A stretch of DNA of 64,000 bases from Calliopsis andreniformis (taxonomy: Eukaryota; Arthropoda; Insecta; Hymenoptera; Andrenidae), in NCBI RefSeq assembly GCF_051401765.1, contig NW_027480450.1, positions 2,542,001-2,606,000 of the forward strand. Reading direction: 5' to 3'. Below are positions 39,301-52,046 of this stretch, one piece after another. The notes under the pieces are model-generated. The model made no database searches. It was given only the letters and a program-made list of their open reading frames with translations, and was not told where the DNA came from. Position numbers and translations under genes: made by a program. Every line of letters begins with the position of its first letter. Positions within the stretch are counted from its first letter, which is position 1.

Positions 39301-40458
39301 ATTCACAGCTTTCAATACTCAATACTCAATCTGCAATCTTCAAACCTCTATCCTAAAACATCTATTCTCATCACTCAACCCTCAACACTCAGTCCCCAAT
39401 CCTCAATCCTCAATCCTCAAACGTCAATCTTCAAACCTGAATACTCAATCTTCAATCCTCAATCCTCAATCCTCAATCCTCAACCCTCATTCTTCAATCC
39501 CCAATACCCAATCCTCAATCTTCAATCCTCAATCCTCAATCCTGAATTCTCAATCCTCAATCCTCAGTACCCAGTCCTCAAACCTCAATCCTCAACCCTC
39601 AGACCTCATCCTCAATCCTCAATCCGCAATCCTCAATCCTCAATCTTCAGCCCTCAGTCCTCAACAATCAGTTGTCAATTCTCAATCCTCAATAGAATAT
39701 CCTCAATTCACAGTTTTCAATACTAAATACTCAATCTGCAATCTTCAAATCTCTGTCCACAAACATCAATTCTCATCACTCAACCATCAACGCTCAGTCG
39801 CTAATCCTCAATCTTCAATCCTCACTCCTCAATCCACAATCCTCAATCCTCAACCCTGAATCCTCAACCCTCAGTCCTCAAATCTCAATCCTGAACCCTC
39901 AATCCTGAGTCCTCAATCTTCAGCCCTGATTCCTCAACAATCAGTTGTCAATCCTCAATCCTCAATATAATATCCTCAATTCACAGTTCTCAATACTCAA
40001 TACTCAATCTGCAATCTTCAAATCTCTATCCACAAACATCAATCCTCATCACTCAACCCTCAACACTCAGTCGCCAATCCTCAATCTTCAATCCTCAATC
40101 CTCAATCCTCAATCCTCATTCCTTAATCCTCAATCTTCAATCCTCAATCCCCAGTCATCTATCTTCAATCCTCAATGATCAACCTTCAATCCTCAATTCT
40201 CAGTCCTCAACCCTCAATCCTCAATCCTCAAACCTCAATCCTCAACCGTCAGTCCTCGTCCTCAAAGCTCAACCCTCAATACTCAATCCTCAACCTTCAA
40301 TCGTCAATACTCAACCCTCAATCCTCAATCCTCAATCTTCAATCATCAATATTCAATCTTCAATTCTCAATCTTCAATCCTCAATCCTCAATTGTCAATG
40401 TTCAATCCTCAATACACAATCCTCAACCTTCAATCCTCAATCCTCAATCCTCAACCCT
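36340..40458 (+). repeat. 4.1-kb segmental duplication, right copy
   Basis: Partner of 17,858-21,990. A one-heptamer difference (filler near 38,560 against 20,080) shifts the downstream frame: the open frame is 372 codons here (38,112-39,230) but 196 codons in the other copy (19,630-20,220). Near-identical DNA with such different frames argues against coding. Confidence 0.88.
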
Positions 40459-41290
40459 GAATCCTCAACCCTCAGTCCTCAAATCTCAATCCTGAACCCT
40501 CAATCCTGAATCCTCAATCTTCAGCCCTGATTCCTCAACAATCAGTTGTCAATCCACAATCCTCAATATAATATCCTCAATTCACAGTTCTCAATACTCA
40601 ATACTCAATCTGCAATCTTCAAATCTCTATCCACAAACATCAATTCTCATCACTCAACCCTCAACACTCAGTCGCCAATCCTCAATCTTCAATCCTCAAT
40701 CCTCAATCCTCAATCCTCATTCTTCAATCCTCAATACCCAATTCTCAATCTCCAATCCTCAATCCTCAATCCTCAATTCTCAATCCCCAAACCTCAATCC
40801 TCAGACCTCAAACATCAATACTCAGCCCCCAGCCCTCGTGCTCAATGCACAACCCTCAATCCTCAATCCTCAATCTTCAATCATCAATATTCAATCTTCA
40901 ATCCTCAATCCTCGATCCTCAACCCTCAACCTTCAATCCTCAATGTTCAATCCTCAATACCCAATCCTCAATCTTCAATCATCAATCCTCAATCCTCAAT
41001 CTTCAGCCCTGCGTCCTCAACAATCAGTTGTCAATCCTCAATCATCAGTAGAATAACCTCAATTCACAGATTTGAATATTAAATACTCAATCTGCAATCT
41101 TCAAATCTCTATCCACAAACATCAGTTCTCATCACTCAACCCTCAACACTCAGTCCCCAATCCTCAATCTTCAATCCTCAATCCTCAGTCCTCAATCCTC
41201 AACACTCAGCCCTCATCCTCAATCCTCAATCCTCAATCCTGAATCCTCAATATTCAATCCTCAATACTGAATCTTCAATCCTCAATCCTC
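40459..41290 (+). repeat. Heptamer stretch related to 11.2-11.5 and 47.5-48.1 kb
   Basis: Carries the ATAATATCC anchor variant (TCAATATAATATCC near 40,562) also found near 11,294, 21,486 and 39,961, followed by CAGTCGCCAATCC and an AGAATAACC anchor. The same order occurs near 47.5-48.1 kb and its copies, where ATAATATCC is GTAATATCC. Confidence 0.78.
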
Positions 41291-44200
41291 AGTCCTCAAA
41301 CCTCGATTCTCAATCCTCAATCCTGAATCCTCAATCTTCAGCCCTCAGTCCTCAACAATCAGTTGTCAATCCTCAATCCTCAATAGAATATCCTCAATTC
41401 ACAGTTTTCAATACTCAATACTCAATCTGCAATTTTCAAATCTCTATACACAAACATCAATTCTCATCACTCAACCCCCAACACTCAGTACTCAATGTTC
41501 AATACGCAAACCTCAATTCTCAATCTTCAATCCTCAATACTGAATCTTCAATCCTCAATCCCCAATCCTCAATCCTCAATCCTCAATTTCCATCTTCAAT
41601 CCTCAGTCTTCAATCCTCAATCCTCAATCCTCAATCCTCAATACTCAATCCTCAATCCTCAATCATCAATCCTCAATACCGAATCTTCAATCCTCATTCC
41701 TCAATCCTCAATCCTCAATCCTCAAACCTAAATCATCAATCCACAATCTTCAATTCTCAATCCTCAATCCTCAATCCTCAATCCTCAATCCTCAATACTC
41801 AACCATCAACCCTCAATTCCCAATACTCAATAGAATATCCTGAATTCACAGGATTCAATACTCAAACCACAATCCTCAACCCTCAATCGCCAATCCTCAA
41901 TCCTCAATATTCAATCCTCAATACTCAATCTTCAATCCTCAATCCTCAATCCACAATCGTCAATCCTCTGTCATCAATCCTCAATCTTCACTACTCAATC
42001 GTCAATCCTCAGTCCTCAATCCTCAATCCTCAATCCTCGTTCCTCAAACTACAACCCTCAACCCTCAGTCCTCATTCTCAGTTCTCAATTCTCAATCCAC
42101 CAATCCTCAATCCTCAATCTTGAATCGTCTATAAAAAATCTCCAATCCTAGATCATCAATCCCCAATCCTCAATCCTTAATCCTCAATCTTCAAGCCTCA
42201 ATCCCCAGACCTCAATCTTCAATCCTCAATGCTCAATCCTCAATCCTCAATTGCCAATCGCCAATCCTCAGTCCTCGGACCTCAAACATCAATACTCAAC
42301 CCTCAGTTCTCGTCCTCAATCCACAACCCTCAATCATCAATCCTCAATCTTCAATCATCAATATTCAATCTTCAATCCTCAATCCTCTATCCTCAATCCT
42401 CAATCCTCAATGTTCTATCCTCAATACCCAATCCTCAATCCTCAATCCTCAATCTTCAATCCTCAATACTGAATCTTCGATCCTCAATCCTCAATCCTCA
42501 ATCCTCAATCCTCAATCCTCAATATTCAACACACAACCCTCAACCATCAATCCTCAATACTCAACCATCAATCCTCAATTCCCAATACTCAAAAGAATAT
42601 CCCGAATTCTCATGGTTCAATACTGAATCCACAATATTCAATAATCAAATCTCAATTCTCAAACATCAATCCTCAACACTCAATCCACATCACTCAGTCC
42701 TCTCTCCTCAATCCTCCACCCTGAATCCTCAATCCTCAAGCGTCAATCCTCAATCCTCAGTCCTCAACACTCTATCCTCAGTCCTCAAACGTCAATCCCG
42801 AATCCTCAATCCTGAATCCTCAATCTTCAGCCCTCAGTCCTCAACAATCAACTGTCAATCCTCAATCCTCAATAGAATATCCTCAATTCACAGTTTTCAA
42901 TACACAATCCCCATTCTTCAACCTTCAAATCTCAATCCACAAACATCAATCCTCATCACTCAACCCTCAACACTCAGTCCTCAATCTTCAATCCTCAATC
43001 CTCAATTCTCAATCTTCAATCCTCAATCCTCAATCCTCAATCCTCAGTCCTCGATCTTCAGTCCTCAAACCTCAATCCTGAATCCTCAATCCTGAATCCT
43101 CAATCTTCAGCCCTCAGTCCTCAACAATCAGCTGTCAATCCTTAATCCTCAATAGAATATCATCAGTTCACAGTTTTCAATACTTAATACTCAATCTGCA
43201 ATCTTCAAATCTCTATCCACAGACATCAATTCTCATCACTCAACCCTCAACACTCAGTCCCCAATCCTCAATCCTCAATCCTCAATCCACAATCCTCAAT
43301 CTTCAATCCCCAATACTCAATCTTCAATCCTCAATCCTCAATCTTCAATCCTCAATGCTCAATCATCAATCCTCAACAATCAATGTTCAATCCGCAATAC
43401 ACAATCCTTAATCTCCAATCCTCGATCCTCAATCCTCAATCCTCAGTCCTCAATCCTCAATCCTCAGTTCTCAAACATCAATCCTGAATCCTCAATTCTG
43501 AATCCTCAATCTTCAGTCCTCAGTCCTCAACAACCAGTTGTCAATCCTCAATCCTCAATAGAATATCATCAGTTCACAGTTTTCGACACTTAATACTCAA
43601 TCTGCCATCTTCAAATCTCTATCCACAAACATCAATTCTCATCACTCAACCCTCAACACTCAGTCCCCAATCCTCAATCTTCAATCCTCAATCCTCAATC
43701 CTCAATCCTCAATCCTCGATCCTCAATCTTCAATCCTCAATACTCAACCTTCAATCCTCAATCCTCAATCCTCAATCCCGAATCCTCAATCCTGAATCAT
43801 CAATCATCACACCTCAGTCCTCAAAAATCAATTGTCAATCCTCAATCCTCAATAGAATATCCTCAATTCACACGTTTTCAATACTCAGTCCCTATTCTTC
43901 AATCCTCAAATCTCAATCAACAAACATCAATTCTCATCACTCAACCCTCAACACTCAGTCCTCAATCTTCAATCCTCCATCCTGAATCCTCAATCTTCAA
44001 TACTCAATCCTCAATCCTAATTCCTCAATCGTCAATCCTCAATCCTCAGTCATCAATACTCAATCTTCAATACTGAATCCTCAATCCTCAATCCTCAATC
44101 CTCAATCCTCAATCCTCAATCCTCATTCCTCAAACCTCAATCAACAACCCTCAGTCCTCATTCTCAATTCTCAATTCTCAACCCACAATCCTCAATACTC

Positions 44201-44340
44201 TATCTTCAATCCTCAACAATCAATCTCCAATCCTAGATCCTCAATCCCCAATCGTCAATCCTTAATCCTCAATCTTCAATCCTCAATCCCCAGTCCTCAA
44301 TCTTCAATCCTCAATGCTCAATCTTCAATCCTCAATCCTC
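41291..44340 (+). repeat. Higher-order repeat unit Z (3,050 bp)
   Basis: First recognisable unit of the right-hand domain, phased on AGTCCTCAAACC. About 41,950-44,334 matches 44,830-47,216 at offset 2,882. Compared with unit A it lacks about 0.96 kb at its right end (the 47,217-48,179 part) and has about 170 bp extra at its left. Confidence 0.82.
42594..42705 (+). repeat. Class-3 anchor (112 bp), representative
   Basis: Sixteen heptamers beginning AGAATATCCCGAATTCTCAT and ending CAGTCCTCTCT. Preceded by a fixed run with ATTCAACACACAACCC. Copies lie near 118, 3,267, 20,168, 35,180, 38,644, 45,476, 49,315, 53,146, 56,782, 59,573 and 63,202; about one per higher-order unit in the right-hand domain, so it is a convenient phasing mark. 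Confidence 0.84.
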
Positions 44341-47300
44341 AGTCCTCAAACCTCAATTCTGAATCCTCAATCCTGAATCCTCAATTTTCAGCCCTCAGTC
44401 CTCAACAATCAGTTGTCAATCCTCAATCCTCAATAGAATATCCTCAATTCACAGTTTTCAATACTCAATGCTCAATCTGCAATCTTCAAATCTCTATACA
44501 CAAACACCAATTCTCATCACTCAACCCTCAACACTCAGTACTCAATGTTCAATTCGCAAACCCCAATTCTCAATCCTCAATCCTCAATACTCAATCTTCA
44601 ATCCTCAATCCCCAATCCTCAATCCTCAATCCTCAATTTCCATCTTGAATCCTCAGTCTTCAATCCTCAATCCTCAATCCTCAATCCTCAATACTCAATC
44701 CTCAATCCTCAATCATCAATCCTCAATACTCAATCTTCAATCCTCATTCCTCAATCCTCAACCCTCAATCCTCAAACCTAAATCATCAATCCACAATCTT
44801 CAATACTCAATCCTCAATCCTCAATCCTCAATCCACAATCCTCAATCCTCTGTCATCAATCCTCAATCTTCAATACTCAATCGTCAATCCTCAGTCCTCA
44901 ATCCTCAATCCTCAATCCTCGTTCCTCAAACTACAACCCTCAACCCTCAGTCCTCATTCTCAGTTCTCAATTCTCAATCCACCAATCCTCAATCCTCAAT
45001 CTTGAATCGTCTATAAAAAATCTCCAATCCTAGATCATCAATCCCCAATCCTCAATCCTTAATCCTCAATCTTCAAGCCTCAATCCCCAGACCTCAATCT
45101 TCAATCCTCAATGCTCAATCCTCAATCCTCAATTGCCAATCGCCAATCCTCAGTCCTCGGACCTCAAACATCAATACTCAACCCTCAGTTCTCGTCCTCA
45201 ATCCACAACCCTCAATCATCAATCCTCAATCTTCAATCATCAATATTCAATCTTCAATCCTCAATCCTCTATCCTCAATCCTCAATCCTCAATGTTCTAT
45301 CCTCAATACCCAATCCTCAATCCTCAATCCTCAATCTTCAATCCTCAATACTGAATCTTCGATCCTCAATCCTCAATCCTCAATCCTCAATCCTCAATCC
45401 TCAATATTCAACACACAACCCTCAACCATCAATCCTCAATACTCAACCATCAATCCTCAATTCCCAATACTCAAAAGAATATCCCGAATTCTCATGGTTC
45501 AATACTCAATCCACAATATTCAATAATCAAATCTCAATTCTCAAACATCAATCCTCAACACTCAATCCACATCACTCAGTCCTCTCTCCTCAATCCTCCA
45601 TCCTGAATCCTCAATCCTCAAGCGTCAATCCTCAATCCTCAGTCCTCAACACTCTATCCTCAGTCCTCAAACGTCAATCCCGAATCCTCAATCCTGAATC
45701 CTCAATCTTCAGCCCTCAGTCCTCAACAATCAACTGTCAATCCTCAATCCTCAATAGAATATCCTCAATTCACAGTTTTCAATACACAATCCCCATTCTT
45801 CAACCTTCAAATCTCAATCCACAAACATCAATTCTCATCACTCAACCCTCAACACTCAGTCCTCAATCTTCAATCCTCAATCCTCAATTCTCAATCTTCA
45901 ATCCTCAATCCTCAATCCTCAATCCTCAGTCCTCGATCTTCAGTCCTCAAACCTCAATCCTGAATCCTCAATCCTGAATCCTCAATCTTCAGCCCTCAGT
46001 CCTCAACAATCAGCTGTCAATCCTTAATCCTCAATAGAATATCATCAGTTCACAGTTTTCAATACTTAATACTCAATCTGCAATCTTCAAATCTCTATCC
46101 ACAGACATCAATTCTCATCACTCAACCCTCAACACTCAGTCCCCAATCCTCAATCTTCAATCCTCAATCCACAATCCTCAATCTTCAATCCCCAATACTC
46201 AATCTTCAATCCTCAATCCTCAATCCTCAATCCTCAATGCTCAATCATCAATCCTCAACAATCAATGTTCAATCCGCAATACACAATCCTTAATCTCCAA
46301 TCCTCGATCCTCAATCCTCAATCCTCACTCCTCAATCCTCAATCCTCAGTTCTCAAACCTCAATCCTGAATCCTCAATTCTGAATCCTCAATCTTCAGTC
46401 CTCAGTCCTCAACAACCAGTTGTCAATCCTCAATCCTCAATAGAATATCATCAGTTCACAGTTTTCGACACTTAATACTCAATCTGCCATCTTCAAATCT
46501 CTATCCACAAACATCAATTCTCATCACTCAACCCTCAACACTCAGTCCCCAATCCTCAATCTTCAATCCTCAATCCTCAATCCTCAATCCTCAATCCTCG
46601 ATCCTCAATCTTCAATCCTCAATACTCAACCTTCAATCCTCAATCCTCAATCCTCAATCCCGAATCCTCAATCCTGAATCCTCAATCATCACACCTCAGT
46701 CCTCAAAAATCAATTGTCAATCCTCAATCCTCAATAGAATATCCTCAATTCACACGTTTTCAATACTCAGTCCCTATTCTTCAATCCTCAAATCTCAATC
46801 AACAAACATCAATTCTCATCACTCAACCCTCAACACTCAGTCCTCAATCTTCAATCCTCCATCCTGAATCCTCAATCTTCAATACTCAATCCTCAATCCT
46901 AATTCCTCAATCCTCAATCCTCAATCGTCAGTCACCAATACTCAATCTTCAATACTGAATCCTCAATCCTCAATCCTCAATCCTCAATCCTCAATCCTCA
47001 ATCCTGATTCCTCAAACTTCAATCAACAACCCTCAGTCCTCATTCTCAATTCTCAATTCTCAACCCACAATCCTCAATACTCTATCTTCAATCCTCAACA
47101 ATCAATCGTCAATCCTAGATCCTCAATCCCCAAACCTCAATCCTTAGTCCTCAATCTTCAATCCTCAATCCCCAGTCCTCAATCTTCAATCCTCAATGCT
47201 CAATCTTCAATCCTCAATTCTCAGTCCTCAACCCTCAATCCTCAATCCTCAAACCTCAATCCTCAACCGTCAGTCCTCGTCCTCAAAGCTCAAACCTCAA

Positions 47301-48179
47301 TACTCAATCCACAATCTTCAATCATCAATACTCATCCCTCAATCCTCAATCCTCAATCTTCAATCATCAATATTCAATCTTCAATCCTCAATCTTCAATC
47401 CTCAATCCTCAATCGTCAATGTTCAATCCTCAATACACAATCCTCAACTTTCAATCCTCAATCCTCAATCCTCAACCCTCAATCCTCAACCCTCAGTCCT
47501 CAAATCTCAATCCTGAACCCTCAATCCTGAATCCTCAATCTTCAGACCTGATTCCTCAACAATCAGTTGTCAATCCTCAATCCTCAATGTAATATCCTCA
47601 ATTCACAGTTCTCAATACTCAATACTCAATCTGCAATCTTCAAATCTCTGTCCACAAACATCAATTCTCATCACTCAACCCTCAACACTCAGTCGCCAAT
47701 CCTCAATCTTCAATCCTCAATCCTCAATCCTCAATCCTCATTCTTCAATCCTCTATACCCAATCCTCAATCTCCAATCCTCAATCCTCAATCCTCAATTC
47801 TCAATCCCCAAACCTCAATCCTCAGACCTCAAACATCAATACTCAGCCCCCAGCCCTCGTCCTCAATCCACAACCCTCAATCCTCAATCCTCAATCTTCA
47901 GTCATCAATATTCAATCTTCAATCCTCAATCCTCAATCCTCAACCCTCAACCTTCAATACTCAATTTTCAATCCTCAATCCTCAATCCTCAATCTTCAGC
48001 CCTCAGTCCTCAACAATCAGTTGTCAATCCTCAATCATCAGTAGAATAACCTCAATTCACAGATTTGAATATTAAATACTCAATCTGCAATCTTCAAATC
48101 TCTATCCACAAACATCAATTCTCATCACTCAACCCTCAACACTCAGTCCCCAATCCTCAATCTTCAATCCTCAATCCTC
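44341..48179 (+). repeat. Higher-order repeat unit A (3,839 bp)
   Basis: Matches the next unit at offset 3,839 with few differences. I partitioned the unit into heptamers. The only irregular monomers are six 6-mers at 44,638, 44,952, 45,190, 47,038, 47,275 and 47,855, and two 8-mers at 44,979 and 46,757. That is 549 monomers with net -4, exactly 3,839 bp. It holds class 1, 2, 3 and 5 anchors. Confidence 0.9.
46736..46841 (+). repeat. Class-5 anchor (106 bp), representative
   Basis: Fourteen heptamers plus one 8-mer. It starts like class 1, then reads TCACACGTTTTCAATACTCA and CCCTATTCTTC, with CAACAAACATC later. The extra T against TCACAGTTTTCAAT makes the 8-mer and shifts the register by +1. 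Confidence 0.82.
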
Positions 48180-51100
48180 AGTCCTCAAACCTCAATTCTG
48201 AATCCTCAATCCTGAATCCTCAATCTTCAGCCCTCAGTCCTCAACAATCAGTTGTCAATCCTCAATCCTCAATAGAATATCCTCAATTCACAGTTTTCAA
48301 TACTCAATGCTCAATCTGCAATCTTCAAATCTCTATACACAAACATCAATTCTCATCACTCAACCCTCAACACTCAGTACTCAATGTTCAATTCGCAAAC
48401 CTCAATTCTCAATCCTCAATCCTCAATACTCAATCTTCAATCCTCAATCCCCAATCCTCAATCCTCAATCCTCAATTTCCATCTTGAATCCTCAGTCTTC
48501 AATCCTCAATCCTCAATCCTCAATCCTCAATACTCAATCCTCAATCCTCAATCATCAATCCTCAATACTCAATCTTCAATCCTCATTCCTCAATCCTCAA
48601 CCCTCAATCCTCAAACCTAAATCATCAATCCACAATCTTCAATACTCAATCCTCAATCCTCAATCCTCAATCCACAATCCTCAATCCTCTGTCATCAATC
48701 CTCAATCTTCAATACTCAATCGTCAATCCTCAGTCCTCAATCCTCAATCCTCAATCCTCGTTCCTCAAACTACAACCCTCAACCCTCAGTCCTCATTCTC
48801 AGTTCTCAATTCTCAATCCACCAATCCTCAATCCTCAATCTTGAATCGTCTATAAAAAATCTCCAATCCTAGATCATCAATCCCCAATCCTCAATCCTTA
48901 ATCCTCAATCTTCAAGCCTCAATCCCCAGACCTCAATCTTCAATCCTCAATGCTCAATCCTCAATCCTCAATTGCCAATCGCCAATCCTCAGTCCTCGGA
49001 CCTCAAACATCAATACTCAACCCTCAGTTCTCGTCCTCAATCCACAACCCTCAATCATCAATCCTCAATCTTCAATCATCAATATTCAATCTTCAATCCT
49101 CAATCCTCTATCCTCAATCCTCAATCCTCAATGTTCTATCCTCAATACCCAATCCTCAATCCTCAATCCTCAATCTTCAATCCTCAATACTGAATCTTCG
49201 ATCCTCAATCCTCAATCCTCAATCCTCAATCCTCAATCCTCAATATTCAACACACAACCCTCAACCATCAATCCTCAATACTCAACCATCAATCCTCAAT
49301 TCCCAATACTCAAAAGAATATCCCGAATTCTCATGGTTCAATACTCAATCCACAATATTCAATAATCAAATCTCAATTCTCAAACATCAATCCTCAACAC
49401 TCAATCCACATCACTCAGTCCTCTCTCCTCAATCCTCCGTCCTGAATCCTCAATCCTCAAGCGTCAATCCTCAATCCTCAGTCCTCAACACTCTATCCTC
49501 AGTCCTCAAACGTCAATCCCGAATCCTCAATCCTGAATCCTCAATCTTCAGCCCTCAGTCCTCAACAATCAACTGTCAATCCTCAATCCTCAATAGAATA
49601 TCCTCAATTCACAGTTTTCAATACACAATCCCCATTCTTCAACCTTCAAATCTCAATCCACAAACATCAATTCTCATCACTCAACCCTCAACACTCAGTC
49701 CTCAATCTTCAATCCTCAATCCTCAATTCTCAATCTTCAATCCTCAATCCTCAATCCTCAATCCTCAGTCCTCGATCTTCAGTCCTCAAACCTCAATCCT
49801 GAATCCTCAATCCTGAATCCTCAATCTTCAGCCCTCAGTCCTCAACAATCAGCTGTCAATCCTTAATCCTCAATAGAATATCATCAGTTCACAGTTTTCA
49901 ATACTTAATACTCAATCTGCAATCTTCAAATCTCTATCCACAGACATCAATTCTCATCACTCAACCCTCAACACTCAGTCCCCAATCCTCAATCTTCAAT
50001 CCTCAATCCACAATCCTCAATCTTCAATCCCCAATACTCAATCTTCAATCCTCAATCCTCAATCTTCAATCCTCAATGCTCAATCATCAATCCTCAACAA
50101 TCAATGTTCAATCCGCAATACACAATCCTTAATCTCCAATCCTCGATCCTCAATCCTCAATCCTCAGTCCTCAATCCTCAATCCTCAGTTCTCAAACCTC
50201 AATCCTGAATCCTCAATTCTGAATCCTCAATCTTCAGTCCTCAGTCCTCAACAACCAGTTGTCAATCCTCAATCCTCAATAGAATATCATCAGTTCACAG
50301 TTTTCGACACTTAATACTCAATCTGCCATCTTCAAATCTCTATCCACAAACATCAATTCTCATCACTCAACCCTCAACACTCAGTCCCCAATCCTCAATC
50401 TTCAATCCTCAATCCTCAATCCTCAATCCTCAATCCTCGATCCTCAATCTTCAATCCTCAATACTCAACCTTCAATCCTCAATCCTCAATCCTCAATCCC
50501 GAATCCTCAATCCTGAATCATCAATCATCACACCTCAGTCCTCAAAAATCAATTGTCAATCCTCAATCCTCAATAGAATATCCTCAATTCACACGTTTTC
50601 AATACTCAGTCCCTATTCTTCAATCCTCAAATCTCAATCAACAAACATCAATTCTCATCACTCAACCCTCAACACTCAGTCCTCAATCTTCAATCCTCCA
50701 TCCTGAATCCTCAATCTTCAATACTCAATCCTCAATCCTAATTCCTCAATCCTCAATCCTCAATCCTCAGTCATCAATACTCAATCTTCAATACTGAATC
50801 CTCAATCCTCAATCCTCAATCCTCAATCCTCAATCCTCAATCCTCATTCCTCAAACCTCAATCAACAACCCTCAGTCCTCATTCTCAATTCTCAATTCTC
50901 AACCCACAATCCTCAATACTCTATCTTCAATCCTCAACAATCAATCTCCAATCCTAGATCCTCAATCCCCAATCGTCAATCCTTAATCCTCAATCTTCAA
51001 TCCTCAATCCCCAGTCCTCAATCTTCAATCCTGAATGCTCAATCTTCAATCCTCAATTCTCAGTCCTCAACCCCCAATCCTCAATCCTCAAACCTCAATC

Positions 51101-52046
51101 CTCAACCGTCAGTCCTCGTCCTCAAAGCTCAAACCTCAATACTCAATCCACAATCTTCAATCATCAATACTCATCCCTCAATCCTCAATCCTCAATCTTC
51201 AATCATCAATATTCAATCTTCAATCCTCAATCTTCAATCCTCAATCCTCAATCGTCAATGTTCAATCCTCAATACACAATCCTCAACTTTCAATCCTCAA
51301 TCCTCAATCCTCAACCCTCAATCCTCAACCCTCAGTCCTCAAATCTCAATCCTGAACCCTCAATCCTGAATCCTCAATCTTCAGACCTGATTCCTCAACA
51401 ATCAGTTGTCAATCCTCAATCCTCAATGTAATATCCTCAATTCACAGTTCTCAATACTCAATACTCAATCTGCAATCTTCAAATCTCTATCCACAAACAT
51501 CAATTCTCATCACTCAACCCTCAACACTCAGTCGCCAATCCTCAATCTTCAATCCTCAATCCTCAATCCTCAATCCTCATTCTTCAATCCTCTATACCCA
51601 ATCCTCAATCTCCAATCCTCAATCCTCAATCCTCAATTCTCAATCCCCAAACCTCAATCCTCAGACCTCAAACATCAATACTCAGCCCCCAGCCCTCGTC
51701 CTCAATCCACAACCCTCAATCCTCAATCCTCAATCTTCAGTCATCAATATTCAATCTTCAATCCTCAATCCTCAATTCTCAACCCTCAACCTTCAATACT
51801 CAATTTTCAATCCTCAATACCCTATCCTCAATCTTGAATCCTCAATCTTCAATCCTCAATCTTCAGCCCTCAGTCCTCAACAATCAGTTGTCAATCCGCA
51901 ATCATCAGTAGAATAACCTCAATTCACAGATTTGAATATTAAATACTCAATCTGCAATCTTCAAATCTCTATCCACAAACATCAATTCTCATCACTCAAC
52001 CCTCAACACTCAGTCCCCAATCCTCAATCTTCAATCCTCAATCCTC
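48180..52046 (+). repeat. Higher-order repeat unit B (3,867 bp)
   Basis: As unit A plus a 28-bp (four-monomer) insertion near 51,815-51,850 that includes CCCTATCCTCAATCTTGAAT. Bases before the insertion align at offset 3,839, those after it at 3,867. Confidence 0.9.
49595..49699 (+). repeat. Class-2 anchor (105 bp), representative
   Basis: Fifteen heptamers beginning AGAATATCCTCAATTCACAG and then diverging from class 1 with ACACAATCCCCATTC. Its leader has AATCAACTGTC where class 1 has AATCAGTTGTC, so leader and body co-vary. Copies lie near 8,117, 13,610, 18,887, 20,450, 35,459, 42,877, 45,756, 53,426, 57,061, 59,852 and 63,481. Confidence 0.82.

Noticed and set aside
48851..48859. Promoter at TATAAAAAA
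   Set aside because: No downstream gene or other promoter elements; it is one fixed pair of monomers inherited in each unit.
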